Shown here: one piece after another, positions 50,501-60,300 of the stretch
How positions within the stretch are numbered: position 1 is the first letter of the stretch
Layout: each line of letters starts with the position of its first letter
Source of the DNA: Nymphaea colorata
Taxonomy: Eukaryota > Streptophyta > Magnoliopsida > Nymphaeales > Nymphaeaceae
DNA: 64,000 nucleotides
Reading direction: 5' to 3'
NCBI RefSeq assembly: GCF_008831285.2
Contig: NC_045145.1
Span: forward strand, 13,328,802-13,392,801
Position numbers and translations under genes: made by a program
Notes under the pieces: model-generated
Told to the model about the DNA's origin: nothing
The model's database searches: none
The model's input: only the letters and a program-made list of their open reading frames with translations

Positions 50501-50865
50501 AGCCTAACGGCCACGGTTTCAGTAACCAGGTTGACTGCCGCCGAATCGACGCGATCATCAGCGAGGAGGATGGACTTGACCCTAGCGACACAGGCACCGC
50601 ACATCATCCCGCTAACATCTAGGAGCAGGGAACGCTCTTCCGCCTGCGTTTCCGGCGAGTTCAGGGCAGTCGGCAATCCGATACCTACGGCTTCAGCACG
50701 GCAGATCCCGTGACGAGTTCGAGGGAAACGCCGTCGGAACAGACGCGAAGTTGCGTGGAATGACGTGCGAAATGGTTGGGGGAGAAGGACCGTTCCATGT
50801 TTTACGATGGTGTCAAGTGGAAGGAAGGGAAGGGCGCGCTGCAGAAGTTCACCCGCCAATGCCAT
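23488..50865 (-). CDS. PAA2: Thylakoid copper-transporting P1B-ATPase PAA2/HMA8
   Basis: Seventeen minus-strand exons: 50865-50244, 49909-49832, 49139-49042, 48892-48839, 47298-47212, 44015-43851, 41756-41646, 40699-40631, 39492-39383, 37915-37810, 37242-37176, 37086-37007, 36634-36180, 35430-35262, 35108-34980, 24850-24700, 23639-23488. They total 2703 nt, 900 residues, no stop, all GT-AG. Visible order: a basic transit region (1-55), an HMA domain with [11 protein letters not shown] (Cys89, Cys92), the first helices from about 178, TGE at 384-386, the CPC translocation motif at 504-506, phosphorylated Asp548 in DKTGT, HP at 586-587, GDGIND at 759-764, and terminal helices. In Arabidopsis PAA2 pumps Cu(I) across the thylakoid membrane to plastocyanin, after PAA1 imports it at the envelope. 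PAA2 rather than PAA1 is chosen from close family similarity throughout ([26 protein letters not shown]). Length is near the Arabidopsis 883. The gene is unusually long because of transposons in its introns, mainly intron 15. Confidence 0.95.
23716..24615 (+). mobile_element. TRIM cluster with tandem duplication, PAA2 intron 16
   Basis: A truncated LTR (about 23716-23795) is followed by a primer-site-like TGGTACCAAAGC and an internal stretch to 23875. Then comes an LTR from 23876 to about 24061 and roughly 105 bp of other sequence. The pattern then repeats: GT-rich and G-run sequence, TGGTACCAAAGC at about 24233, internal part, LTR 24309-24509, and the same 105 bp (TTAGCC...ACGTATGTAAATG). 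The internal parts end in an AAGGGGGTGGAT polypurine-like tract just before TGTAAC. The second half is therefore a tandem duplication of the first, offset about 435-445 bp. Confidence 0.75.
24194..24228. repeat. GT/G-rich simple repeat
   Basis: A GGTGTG repeat passes into a run of twelve G within the TRIM cluster of intron 16. Confidence 0.75.
25088..25329 (-). repeat. 3' LTR of the gypsy element
   Basis: 242 bp, about 97% like the partner LTR at 33760-34002, with CAAAG at 25083-25087 outside. Confidence 0.92.
25498..25858 (-). pseudogene. Gypsy integrase C-terminal part (displaced)
   Basis: The minus strand reads [20 protein letters not shown], a stop, then [20 protein letters not shown] and [12 protein letters not shown]. 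This is the C-terminal region typical of plant gypsy integrases. It is the continuation of the integrase that breaks off at 29790. The solo LTR at 25864-26165 interrupts it, and a short remainder (RCRDVIL) lies at about 26166-26190. Confidence 0.85.
25864..26165. mobile_element. Solo LTR nested in the gypsy integrase
   Basis: 302 bp beginning TGATGCA and ending TGCATCA, flanked by exact 5-bp duplications GAATC (25859-25863 and 26166-26170). It contains a TATATAAAG box at about 25962, as expected in an LTR promoter. Removing it and one GAATC restores a continuous integrase frame across the site, which confirms insertion into the gypsy element. No internal domain remains. Confidence 0.85.
26190..29790 (+). 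mobile_element. L1-type LINE, 5'-truncated, nested in the gypsy element
   Basis: Plus-strand open stretches 26227-27627 and 27489-29711 are two frames of one ORF2. It starts inside the endonuclease (KFTWTNNR ... SDHNPILF), lacking the N-terminal part. Reverse transcriptase follows with [52 protein letters not shown] and, after frame breaks at about 27.57-27.71 kb, FYADDIIFF. Then come [13 protein letters not shown] and the C-terminal Cys region ([18 protein letters not shown]). It ends with a GGGGGCCTAACCCCC hairpin (29771-29785) and no clear poly-A. The frameshifts make it inactive. Confidence 0.9.
29790..31310 (-). pseudogene. Gypsy RT, RNase H and integrase (broken, truncated by LINE)
   Basis: From 31259 the frame gives the RT active site [20 protein letters not shown] (FFDD in place of YxDD) and TYLGHVIG. 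RNase H follows with [18 protein letters not shown]. The integrase zinc region ([28 protein letters not shown]) and core ([28 protein letters not shown]) complete it. A base seems lost near 31270, since the family's Phe-Gly-Leu-x-Asn-Ala-Pro motif is in another frame. Similarity stops just after SDRDSIF at about 29790, where the LINE begins. The rest of the integrase is at 25498-25858, with the intervening part of the core missing. Confidence 0.88.
31311..33653 (-). pseudogene. Gypsy gag, protease and start of reverse transcriptase (broken)
   Basis: Two same-frame open stretches (33653-32145 and 32132-31311) are separated by a TAG. The first holds a gag domain with [20 protein letters not shown], a zinc knuckle [14 protein letters not shown], and aspartic protease [12 protein letters not shown]. 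The second continues the protease (LGIHWLKGL) and starts the reverse transcriptase with [20 protein letters not shown]. After that the frame is lost near 31425 at a run of seven G, so the next RT motifs read out of frame. It could not yield a working polyprotein. Confidence 0.88.
33742..33757 (-). other. Primer-binding site of the gypsy element
   Basis: TGGTATCACAGC begins two bases inside the 5' LTR. It is the tRNA-iMet complement with one mismatch. Confidence 0.8.
33760..34002 (-). repeat. 5' LTR of the gypsy element
   Basis: 243 bp, TGTTAC...TAACA in element orientation, flanked outside by CAAAG. Confidence 0.92.
34980..37242 (-). other. PAA2: PAA2 catalytic exons 11-15 (CPC motif to GDGIND)
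   Basis: This block holds exon 11 (CPC motif), exon 12 (ends in FDK), exon 13 (starts TGTLTEG, nucleotide-binding part with SHPIAKAIL), exon 14 (MLLSGDRE, hinge) and exon 15 ([17 protein letters not shown]). The DKTGT motif is split between exons 12 and 13. All key residues of an active P-type ATPase are present, so the enzyme is predicted to be functional. Confidence 0.93.
37310..37410 (-). pseudogene. Duplicated, decayed copy of PAA2 exon 11
   Basis: Intron 10 contains, 130 bp upstream of exon 11, a second copy. It reads [20 protein letters not shown] on the minus strand, against [20 protein letters not shown] in the real exon. The duplication extends into the adjacent intron (AACAAACAG...GCAGTAGC at 37284 and 37391). 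The copy has lost the base after the acceptor AG (AAG|TGG) and its donor (GGCACTTATACG replaces the GT-containing end). It is therefore not a usable exon. Confidence 0.85.
42377..42650 (+). mobile_element. TRIM element, truncated after the internal region (PAA2 intron 6)
   Basis: LTR 42377-42567 (TGTAACACC...CGTTACA), a primer-like TGATATCACAAC at 42569, an internal part with CGGTTCAACATTCGGACC, and a purine tract AAGGGGAGTGGAT. A second LTR begins TGTAAC at 42645 and is cut off after six bases by the next element. Confidence 0.8.
42651..43092. mobile_element. MITE with AGTCACAT ends
   Basis: About 440 bp with inverted ends AGTCACATGGGTA (42653 side) and AGTCACATAGGTA (complement, 43090 side). 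The interior is rich in GTACCC/GGGTAC and has no coding frame. The target duplication is not obvious. It sits exactly between two TRIM LTR pieces. Confidence 0.6.
43093..43274 (-). mobile_element. TRIM LTR, inverted and chimeric
   Basis: The body is a minus-oriented TRIM LTR ending GGGGTGTTACA at 43274. Its first ~22 bases (TGTAACACATCAAAAATTTA) match the start of the plus-oriented LTR. It thus switches orientation near 43115. Confidence 0.7.
45240..46260 (-). mobile_element. Old multi-LTR TRIM-like tandem array (PAA2 intron 5)
   Basis: Three diverged units with a period of about 250-260 bp. Each contains an ACACATAYNNGGTG junction (45588, 45839, 46100), a following segment with an ATG-rich internal part, and an upstream CATAAGACTA.. 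segment. The period equals one LTR plus one internal part of the TRIM family nearby. The copies are too diverged for exact borders. Confidence 0.55.
46503..46937 (-). mobile_element. Complete TRIM element (PAA2 intron 5)
   Basis: 435 bp: LTR 46503-46672, internal 46673-46747, LTR 46748-46937, flanked by exact 5-bp duplications ACAGA (46498-46502 and 46938-46942). In element orientation the internal part starts GTGGTATATGAGCC (tRNA-Met-type primer site, degenerate) and ends in AAGGGGGTGGAT (polypurine tract). The LTR at 46503 has lost about 20 bp near its inner end and its terminal TG has become TA. No coding capacity, as expected for a TRIM. Confidence 0.88.
48646..48665. repeat. (ATT)n microsatellite
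   Basis: A run of ATT units in a PAA2 intron. Confidence 0.75.
49251..49660 (-). mobile_element. Diverged TRIM element (PAA2 intron 2)
   Basis: Two related LTR-like blocks, each beginning TAATGACCCRACCAAGAT (49251 and 49459), share a TTTATAAA block and TTTCAGTTT. They are separated by a short internal piece with GCATGTGGGATGCCAGGTTTG. The organisation matches the TRIM family but the sequence is well diverged. Confidence 0.6.
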
Positions 50866-51830
50866 GGGTTGGACTGGAGCAGGCGATGTTCGATCCCCCT
50901 CAGCATTACAGAGGGAGCGAAACTAAACGAGTGGCAGGAAGTGGATGGCGTTTTATTCGAGAGGCGAGGTAACGGATTACGGAGCGACGAGGCCCACCAC
51001 CTCTGCGGCCTGCTCTCCACCACTAGATAGTTGTGGCAAAAGGTCGGGGACGAGTCTGAATTGAACTCCTATACTGACGCGAATGCTTGGGTAAGGTGGG
51101 AGAGAGAGAGAGAGAGGTCCGGGGCGGAAGCAAAAACAAAGAAAAGGAAAAATCTTTGCAGAAGGAAATAGTATCCGAGCGCCATGACTCGAATTGGATG
51201 GCACGTAAAAATTGCCAGCTTAACCGTCACGCGACCCTCCATGATTAAAATTTAAATCGCATCAATTTGCTTAACGCCAGGCCTGCGTCACCCGAATCTT
51301 CAGGTTCCTTTTTTGTTATCCTTTCTACCTGAGCGTAATCACCATCATCAAGATTTTGCAAAAGTTCGTGGTCATCTCTTAGAGGCTGATATTCAGCTTC
51401 CTCTCAGGCACGACTTTGAGCTCCCCTTCAAGAATCCATTAAAATCGAAACAATTAAACAACACATACCAGCCATCTCTAACCGAGGCACTCTGGATGTA
51501 AGTCGTCCAGCGGCGGGCTGAATTTTGATGAGAAGAAAATTACGCCATTTAAAAACTTTTTAAAGCACGTCACAAAACATGTCGAGTTTTTTTCAGAAAC
51601 TATAATATAATCGCGAATGTTGTTGATGAATCCAACAATCAAATGCTGAACGCATCTTCATACCTTGTTTCGTTAATCAAGAACATGTGTTCCAATGAAA
51701 CAGTACTTTTCTTATCAAACAACCATACTCTTCATGTCCTCTCCAGCAGAATTTTGTGGTGAGAAGCAGAATCTGGCATCAGTTATTAACTCCAGCAGGA
51801 TCTTGCTAAGCTTCTAAAGGTATTAAACAT
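50866..51830. promoter_or_regulatory. Upstream region of PAA2
   Basis: No gene recognised. It contains a (GA)n tract at 51100-51117, about 235 bp upstream of the PAA2 start, probably in or near its leader. I did not find a clear GTAC-core copper-response cluster. Confidence 0.4.
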
Positions 51831-51839
51831 TCTCACTTT

Positions 51840-53690
51840 TGCTTGAGCAATTCGAAGCGAATGTGAGATGAACTGTCACAATGTCGACCAACCACATCGA
51901 ATCCTAACACTATCAAACAAAGATTGGAGAAACTGGACACTCCCACTACGAACAAACTAGGCGAAAGTTTGTGAGTGATGATCAATAACTTAAGGAAGCA
52001 TATCAGTGCATGAAAGTGGCGTTCAAAGCTGAACTCAAAGAAATCACAAGGCAAGATCGTCAAGACAATGCTAAAAGAATCAAAACGTAATTTAGAATCA
52101 AGTGCACCTACTGCAAAAAGTTGGACTTACCAAGGTAAATGTTGGGATCTCCATGGCAGACCAGCTAAACGGAACAGCCATGGGAACACATCCAAGGGAG
52201 GTGAAATTAGTATCACATAAGTTGCTAAACTGCTACTACAGGTTGCACAATCGAATCTAGCAACGGCTGCCAACACAAAGACTGAAGGCAAGAAAGATCA
52301 AGGTAACACATTAGCTTACATCTCTTGTTATAATCTCAACATGTAGGTGCTCGACTGTGGGGCAACAAATCACATAGCATGCGACATTCACAATGTGAGC
52401 AGATTGCAAAAATGCAAGATAATCAGTACGCATGGCTGATGAACTAGATGTCCCGATAGAAGATGTTGGTAAAATTCTTCTTACAGGGAAATCAAGTCCC
52501 ACTAAAGTCTTTTATGTACCCAAATTTTCTATAAGTTTAATTTCAATAAGCAAGATTACTAACATAATATTATATTATCTGCTCGAAAGGTGATTTTCCA
52601 AAAATCACAACTCTTGGAAGACGATTGGTGAAGGACAGGAAGTCTGGGAATTGTACACCATACATGTTCAAAAGTTCAAAGAATTCTCAGCAACAAGGAA
52701 AAAGTAGGAGTTCAAGTTGTGGCAGTGTAGAATGGGTCACCCATCAAACCGTGTATTATAGTTTATGGTTCCCAACTTATAGTCAAGGTCAGATGTGTGC
52801 AAGTCCAATGAACTCCAACAAATGACAAGTGTTGTGATTCCCGAGTCAGAAGTAAGTAGCAAGAAGTATTTTAAATTAGTTCATGGAGGTGTATGGGGAC
52901 CAGCTCTGTTGAAGTCAAGGTCGGGATTCAAAAATCTTGCATTGTTTCATAGACGACAAGTCCCAAATGTCGCGGGTGAGTTTTATGTCAAAGAAGAGTG
53001 ATGTCCTAAACTGTTACAAACAGTTTTACCAAATGACCAGCATTCAATATAATAAAGCTATCAAAGTGTTTAGATTGGACAACAGAGGTCTGAGTTCAAA
53101 AATTTTCTTAGAGACAAAGGAGTCATCCTACAGCTAGCCGGTCTTGGCACTCCATAGCAGAACGGAATGTGTAAATGAAAGAACAGACACTTACTCAACA
53201 TTGCTAGAGCCATGTTTTACCTGAGTGTCCCTGCAGAATAATTTGTCGCTATATGCTATATCAAGCGTTTGCTATCTGATTAACGCAACCCCGAGCAGAA
53301 AAACAGCGAACCAAGGTCCATTCAAGATTGTGAATGGCAGCAAACCATCCCTGCAACACAGATCGTCCGAATGTCTGTGTGATGTTAAGTTACAAGAACA
53401 TAAATAAACTGGAAAAGCGAGTAGCGAGATACACATTATTAGGATACTCGACGATCAGAAAGGGTTACATGTGTCATCGCTCAAGCACCAACATATTTTA
53501 TATATCCAGAACGTGAAATTTGTAGAAGATCAGCATTATTTCATCAATCGTGCAGGCGGACAGCATGCCAGTGCCCATATTGGGCACCAATGAGGTCCCT
53601 GAAACAAGCCACACTGATCTGCTGATCTTATGGCAAACGCAGAACAGTTGCAAGAGAGCAATCAAAATACAGGAGAACATACCGTACTGG
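51840..53690 (+). mobile_element. Ty1/copia retrotransposon remnant
   Basis: Plus-strand pieces in order: a zinc knuckle CTYCKKLDLPR (52107-52140), then a protease-like LDCGATNHIACDIH (52350-52400). Integrase FKLVHGGVWGPALLKSRSGF (52870-52930) and MSKKSDVLNCYKQFYQ (52985-53030) follow. Next come a further integrase part (RLDNRGL), and an RT-linker-like TLLGYSTIRKGYMC (53430-53475). Many stops and frame changes; no LTRs recognised. It lies between the divergent PAA2 and TTLL12 genes. Confidence 0.75.
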
Positions 53691-53699
53691 CTATTGATT

Positions 53700-54394
53700 G
53701 GGCGGGATTGCCGCGAATGAGTCTCGGAGAGTCGGTCTTGTTGCCGTGGAGTCGATTTGCTTGAACTCGCTAGGATGGGAAACGTAAGGTACTATTGATT
53801 CCGAATGCATGCGTTCATGTCGCAGTTTTCTCGGCTACAGATCTTGGCATCAAATTGGTCAATATAAACATCTAGATTTTGTTCGGAATTTTTTGGATTT
53901 TAAGCATGCCATCCTACGACCGGGCAAGTCGTTTATAGTTCAGGAGGGGAGTCAAAAATTTCTTCTTCTAAACGCTAATTCAGGGTAACTCAATTTTAAA
54001 CTCTTCAGAAAAATTCAAACTTCTAAAATGCATAATAAATATTGAAAATCACATATTATGAGTCCGTGGACGCAACTTGTTCCGTGCATACGGGCGTTTC
54101 GCTATCGGAAGCTGTCCACCACCGGAGACTTCGGCTCTGTTGACTGTCCTGGTTGGCACGAGCAGACGTTCCAGCGGCAAAAGGAGTTGTATGCAGTGAG
54201 AGGAGGTTCCGGAAATTTTCAGGACGTCCAGTTATAGGGTCAGACAGACCCGGTTTGCATTTTGCACTGGTTTCTCTTGACCACCCGCTCCCCCCCCACC
54301 CTACTCGGCTGCTCGCTTCCCTCGCTTCCGCTCACAATTGAGCTCGGACGTAGTGGTGTAGCGGCGGCCGTGGAGTTTCTCGCTTACACAGGAA
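53700..54394. promoter_or_regulatory. Upstream region of the TTLL12-type gene
   Basis: Not coding as far as I can see. It ends in a C-rich stretch and the leader before the ATG at 54395. No individual element is assigned. Confidence 0.35.
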
Positions 54395-57300
54395 ATGGCG
54401 GTTATCAAAGACTTCGATGAGTTCGTGGGAGTTCATGGCATCCTTTTGGCTTCATCGGGCATTCCTTCATGCCTCTACCACGAACTTTTCCTCAAGCTAT
54501 CTTCCGACAGGTTCGACGGTGGAAATTTTTTCGAGATCGAGTCATGCGAAGACGGACGACAGAGGCGTCTCATCCTCTCCTCAGAGTCGATGAACAAAGA
54601 CTCACACGTGTTCCTAGTAGATCATGCCTGGAGCTTCCGTCTTCCAGATGCCCGTAAGCAGGTGTGAAGTTCAAGGGCGAGGCACTTCTGTTTAGGGTTC
54701 TTCTCCGTGTTGTTTCTTTATTATTTGTTATGCTTCTACATTGCTATCGCATAAGTTTTCTCTGTTGGCCGTAGATTAAGTTGGAACGGGAAACGCAATT
54801 CAAGGTTTCGACTTGCCCCTTTTTAGCAACTAACCTGTTCTCAATTTGGATAGTTCGATTAGCTGCGTGTGAAGTATAGTTATAATTTTTTCTTTACCTC
54901 TCTGAGCTTTGCATTGGAAAGTTCTTGGACGTTCTTTCAAGTTTTAACGTGCTTCTTGTAGAATCTAAGGTTGTTGCAACTTAGAAACATGTCATGTAGG
55001 TTAAATGGGGAATCTATGTTACCACAAGGAATGGGCAAGGACCGCCCCCAGGTAACTTCGGTGAAGAGCCCAACCTCAAGTTATCGTGGTGGAGAGCGAA
55101 CTTCGGTACTATAGGATTCTTCTATCTGTTAACACACCCATTAGTTATTTGTACAGTTTTTGCATGCGCGCTCTCGTGTGTATATATATAGACATGTATA
55201 TATGTAGGTAGGTATATATGTATGTAGTGGTGTATGTATGTATATATGTATTCAGTTTCAATGTACCGTGCGGCTCAACCACGTTGCTAAATGCGTACGT
55301 AGTGGCGTATATATGTACTTCGGTTTCAATGTACCGTGCTGGACAACTACGTTACTAAATGTTTCTAAATTTTCTTTTTTCTTGCTAAAGTTAATAAATT
55401 GAATCTGGTAATGGTATGACATGCTTATCTGTTCTATGAGGCAACAATTTTGGTTTTAATTTGCCACCCTTATGGTCATTTACTTTTAATTTCAGTGGGA
55501 ACATTTTATTTACAATCACAAACTTGCTATCCCTGTAACGCTAGAGCTTCAACAATGCTCATAGATTGTGTTGTACTCGTAGTAGCCAGCTTCCATCATG
55601 GACCAATTTGATTTCCAACTTATTCTATTTTATCCTATTATGTTCCTGCTGAGTGTGCGGTCTGTGCTCTGGACTGGGAGTATCTACTTTTTGCTGTACA
55701 TCTGTTGATTATTTTTTTTAGTTAAAATTCGTGGACGTAATGGACATTGATCATGATTTTTTTTTTTTCCCCATTGGCAACGTGCAGTTAGACAGATTGA
55801 CTATTAGGTTATGCAATGAGATGCCTTGCTTTTCAAATTCTCTACTTCCTTCAACTTGAATGTTTAACTACTGGTGATCATGTGTAAGGATAAATTTTTA
55901 GTATACAACATCTAGCTAAGTATCTGAAGAACTGAAAAAACATGATTATCCAATTATGATAGATTATTTTAGTTCTACAGGTCAGGTGTCTGAAACTTAT
56001 CCTTTCTGACTTCTATTTGTTTTGTTATATTTATTTGTTAATGTGACTGGTCAGAAGACAATGAGTGATTTGTTAGTCTTTAATGGATGAAGCTGAACTC
56101 TCGGCTGTGTGAAAAATAGGCTTGTTATGATGTGAATTGTTCCTTAAATTTTATCCCTCAAATGAACCAGCGTGAACATAGTGATTAATCATTTGCAGTT
56201 GCAAGATGTCCAAGGATTAGCTGAGAGGATGGCTGTATTGATGTGTGTAGCTGAGGGTTCGGTCTCAACTTCTGCAGCATTGAACAATGAAGCAAAGGAA
56301 CTGGAAGATGGCATTCCCATAGATAATCCTATGGATGTTGTAATGAGGAAATTTGATGAGTCCAGGGAAGGGGGTGAAGTTGTTCGATGGCTGGAGCTCG
56401 AGGAGCTTGATATAGATGACACTATGTTGCTTTCATTTGATATTCCTTCTAAGTTTCCGGTTTGTTGCCCATCCCCTGGATTTTGTCCTTGCATATAGTT
56501 TATGGAACAATTTCCAGTATCTGGATAATCGTCTTCTATTTATCAATAACTGAGGCACTCTGGCCAAGTTAGGCGTGGCATTAACATCTTATTTATTACT
56601 CAGTTGCAGAGGATGCTGTTATTATTACCATTTTATTTTTATAGTTACTATTTTATAAAGCTACTTTTTTTGAAAAAAAAAAAAACTTCTTTAATTTTCC
56701 TGTACCTTATTGTCTGTTACTGAAAGCTAAATATTTCAAGCTCAGCTACCTTCACATATCACATATTTGCTGGATTTTGGTTTATTTGAAAAATTATCCA
56801 ATTTAATGGATTTTCCTTTTTTTTTAGGAGCTTGTTATAGATATTTTTTTCATTTGCCTTCTCATGTTATGTGATCCTATTAGTTGTTGTAACTGACTGG
56901 TTTGATCCAACAAAGAGTTAATCACTTTGTGTAGTAGGTTTGACCATGGGATTTATTTCTGTTGGTTTTGTGGTCACTGATTTTCAATATGATAAGTAAG
57001 TCAAGTACCTGACCTTGGTCCATCGGCTAATTAGTTCATATTCGATAATAAGTTTCTTGTTTCATTTCTTGTTATTTTCCATGGATGCTTCTAACTGATT
57101 TAAACCATCTATATGTTTGATAGGACCTCCTTGCGCTCAACTTGTGGGGAAATAAGATCCAGAATGTGGAAACTGTGATCAATGAAATAACAAAGTGTAG
57201 AAGGCTGAGAGCAGTTTGGTTGAATGAAAACCCGGTGGTTCAGAACTGGTAACACTTGTGAATTCTTCTAAAAAGTTACTAACTTTTTTCATAATTAAGT

Positions 57301-60300
57301 TGTTCTAAGGTTTTTTTTTTAATACCTAACCAACTTATTTATGAACAACTTCTTGTGGTTTAGTAGTTTAGATGATTGTTTGCTTGGAATGTCTGTGTGA
57401 ACTTTACAGCTACATTATTTTTAAGGACTTCAATATTGACATTATTGAAAAGCAGCCACTATGGAGCATTTTAAGAGTACATTTTGCTTGACAGAACATT
57501 TCCCCCCTTAGCCTTGTTTCTTTTAGACATTTCACCTGCTTAGGATAAATGCACAGATAAGTGTGATGCCCCAAAATGGTCGAAGATTAAATGTACAAGG
57601 ACTGAGATAAAAGACGCTGAAGTTGGAAATAAGTTGACAAATGGTTTGTTTTGTATTGTTTATGTTTTTTAATGTGATGATTGCACATTTTTTTCCCTTG
57701 GATTAAAATAGTGTGTTACATAACCTGAAAATGAATCCTTCAAATAAGTTGACTTATGCCTGTATATATCTTGGTTTTATATCCTAAACATCCTACATAC
57801 TGCACAACCTTTGACGTATCATATATGTGATTCTTGTTTAACTCTACTTAGTTTATCAAACTATTTTCTTTAACTTGATGTTTTGGATCAGATCATTACT
57901 TTTTCTCATCAAGTTTGAGGGTGATATTTATGACAGCTTGTCTGGCAAACTTGATAATATGAAGTTACAATTAGCCATGGGGGATTAGTTTCCTTTTTGC
58001 CTTGGTGTGGTAAAATTTCTGGAAAGAAGAAACAGAGATTACCACGTAGCAATTCAAATAGCTGCTGTATATGCTGCTTCCCTAAGATAACATTTGATGA
58101 AAACATTGCAAATCCTAGATCTAGCACTTGAATACCTTGTATACTTGAATTTAAGGAAATTTCTGGTCACAAATTCCACACTGAGTTTATAATAAATATA
58201 GTACATTCTTCTTTAACACCCAAAGCTTATTTAGGAAGATTTTGTCTTGGTTGTTACTTAGAAACTGTTTGAGCATATTAATATTTTTCTACTGGAAATT
58301 GATCTTTGCATAATAATTGAACTTTGCTGTTCTCTGGTAGCCTTTGACATCATGAAATTTGGTTTACTTATTCTTGAATGAGAAGAAAAAGTAAGTGATA
58401 GTTATGTTTAAAGGATTGAACTGTTGTTCCTTACTTTTATATTTGCCAAGAAATAAGGAAACCACAAATTCTACTATGTGAAAAAGACAGTTCTCCGTCA
58501 TGAAATTTTTGCTCCTTCTAGCTGGAAAAGTTTCATTGCTGCACTCTAGAGGCCTTCTTTCAATGTCTAATCCCTTCTAGAGGAAGAAAGACAGCAGTTG
58601 CAAGCTCACTTTTGTGTGGAGGTAAGTGTTAGCATGAATTGAAGCGAAGGACATAGACATGGACCACCAACTTAGTCATTCCTTTGAAATATTGTTGTGC
58701 CTGAGATACGGAATGCTAGGGCACAGTTAATGTCGTCCTTGTAATACCCTATTGAAAGATTACTCCTGTATTGAAGATTGTGAAGGTTCTTTAAGGACAT
58801 AGAAAGGGGGTTGTTAAATGATTGATTGTCCTATTTCTAGCCTTTTAGAGCTGCAACTGAAGCTGCTAGGGGATGAGTTGGAATCTGCCCAGGGGCCGAA
58901 GCCCAGTATGGGAGTGGGTTGAGTTGTTACAGTCCTTATGTATACAGCAAGTGCCACTGAGTATAACATATGGCCAAATCTGAAACCTTGTTATTTTTTT
59001 GACTTAACCATGGTTTGACTGTCTGTTTTGATTTCAAATTGCTGGCATGTCTGGTATTGATTTGGTGTTTCTTTTTCTTTTTTGTTTTTGAAATAGTGGG
59101 GATACAATCATGGATCTGCTTCTGCAAGGTTTACCGGACTTGGAAATCTATAACTCAAAATTCACCAGAAACTACACTGAGTGGGCTGTTGGCTTTGCTG
59201 CTGGAGTATATGGATCTGAAAGGCCCTGTCTTGATAATGTTACAGATCAGCTGGTGGACATCACCAATCTCGATTTATCAAATAGATGCATCCACTGGCT
59301 ATCTAATAAGGTGATTCCATTTCTACTGTTACATTAATTTTTTCGTTTCTGAGGTCAATCTACAATGTCTTTGTGCTTGGGCCAATGACACAGCCGGTTT
59401 ACCGAGGTCAATCTACAATAGTTAATTCTATAATATTTTAGTGAGGACTGAAAATAGGCTCTTTCTGAAGCTTTAAGAGGCAACTGATAAATAAAAAAGT
59501 AACCTTTTACTGGTGTCAATAGCTAGGAACTTTTGGAATCTATAACAGCTCTTTCTTTCTTTATTTTCCTAATTTAATGTACCTCTAAAACTTGAATTTT
59601 TCAAGATATTGTTATGTTTATGGTATATCTTGCTTGAACTGTTAGTGTTATTATTGTCGCAGGTTTTTAGTCCCACAGCAATGCCTTTGCTCCAAAATTT
59701 GAATATTCGAGGGAACCCTTTGGACGAGGGTTCTTCTCCTGACTTATTTAAGCTCCTAAGAGGTTTCAACTGTTTGCAGTCGTTGGAGGTACTCATAATA
59801 GAATGTAGTTAACAATAGGACCTATCCATGTTTACACCAGCTTAAGATTTTTCTCCCCCTTTGTTTGTTATCTCTAGGTGGATATTCCTGGTCCTTTGGG
59901 GAGGAATGCAGTTGAAATTATTGAATCACTTCCTCTGTTATCCTCACTGAATGGCACACCAGCATCAAAAATCACTGAAGATGAAAAAGAGATTGTTGAT
60001 TCAATCCTTGAACCTCGTCTCCTTGAATGGGATGCTGGAGAACCACTTATAGAACGTGTTATGAGTGCGATGTGGTTTTACATGATGACATATAGACTTG
60101 CTGATGAACAGAAGATTGATGAAACTCCAGTATGGTACTTTCTGCAACTCCTTGGCTATAAGCTTTTGGTGTTTGACTTGGAGATGCCTAATCTGAATTT
60201 GCTGGAACAAGATACATATCAGATAACGTCGAAAGTTGTGACCCTAATATCTTGAACTTTCCTGTTTTAAAACATAAGTTGGAGATTAAATAATTTTTTC

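Noticed and set aside
50250-50622. Plus-strand frames over PAA2 exon 1
   Set aside because: Shadows of the GC-rich first exon; the minus frame carries the HMA domain and splices correctly.
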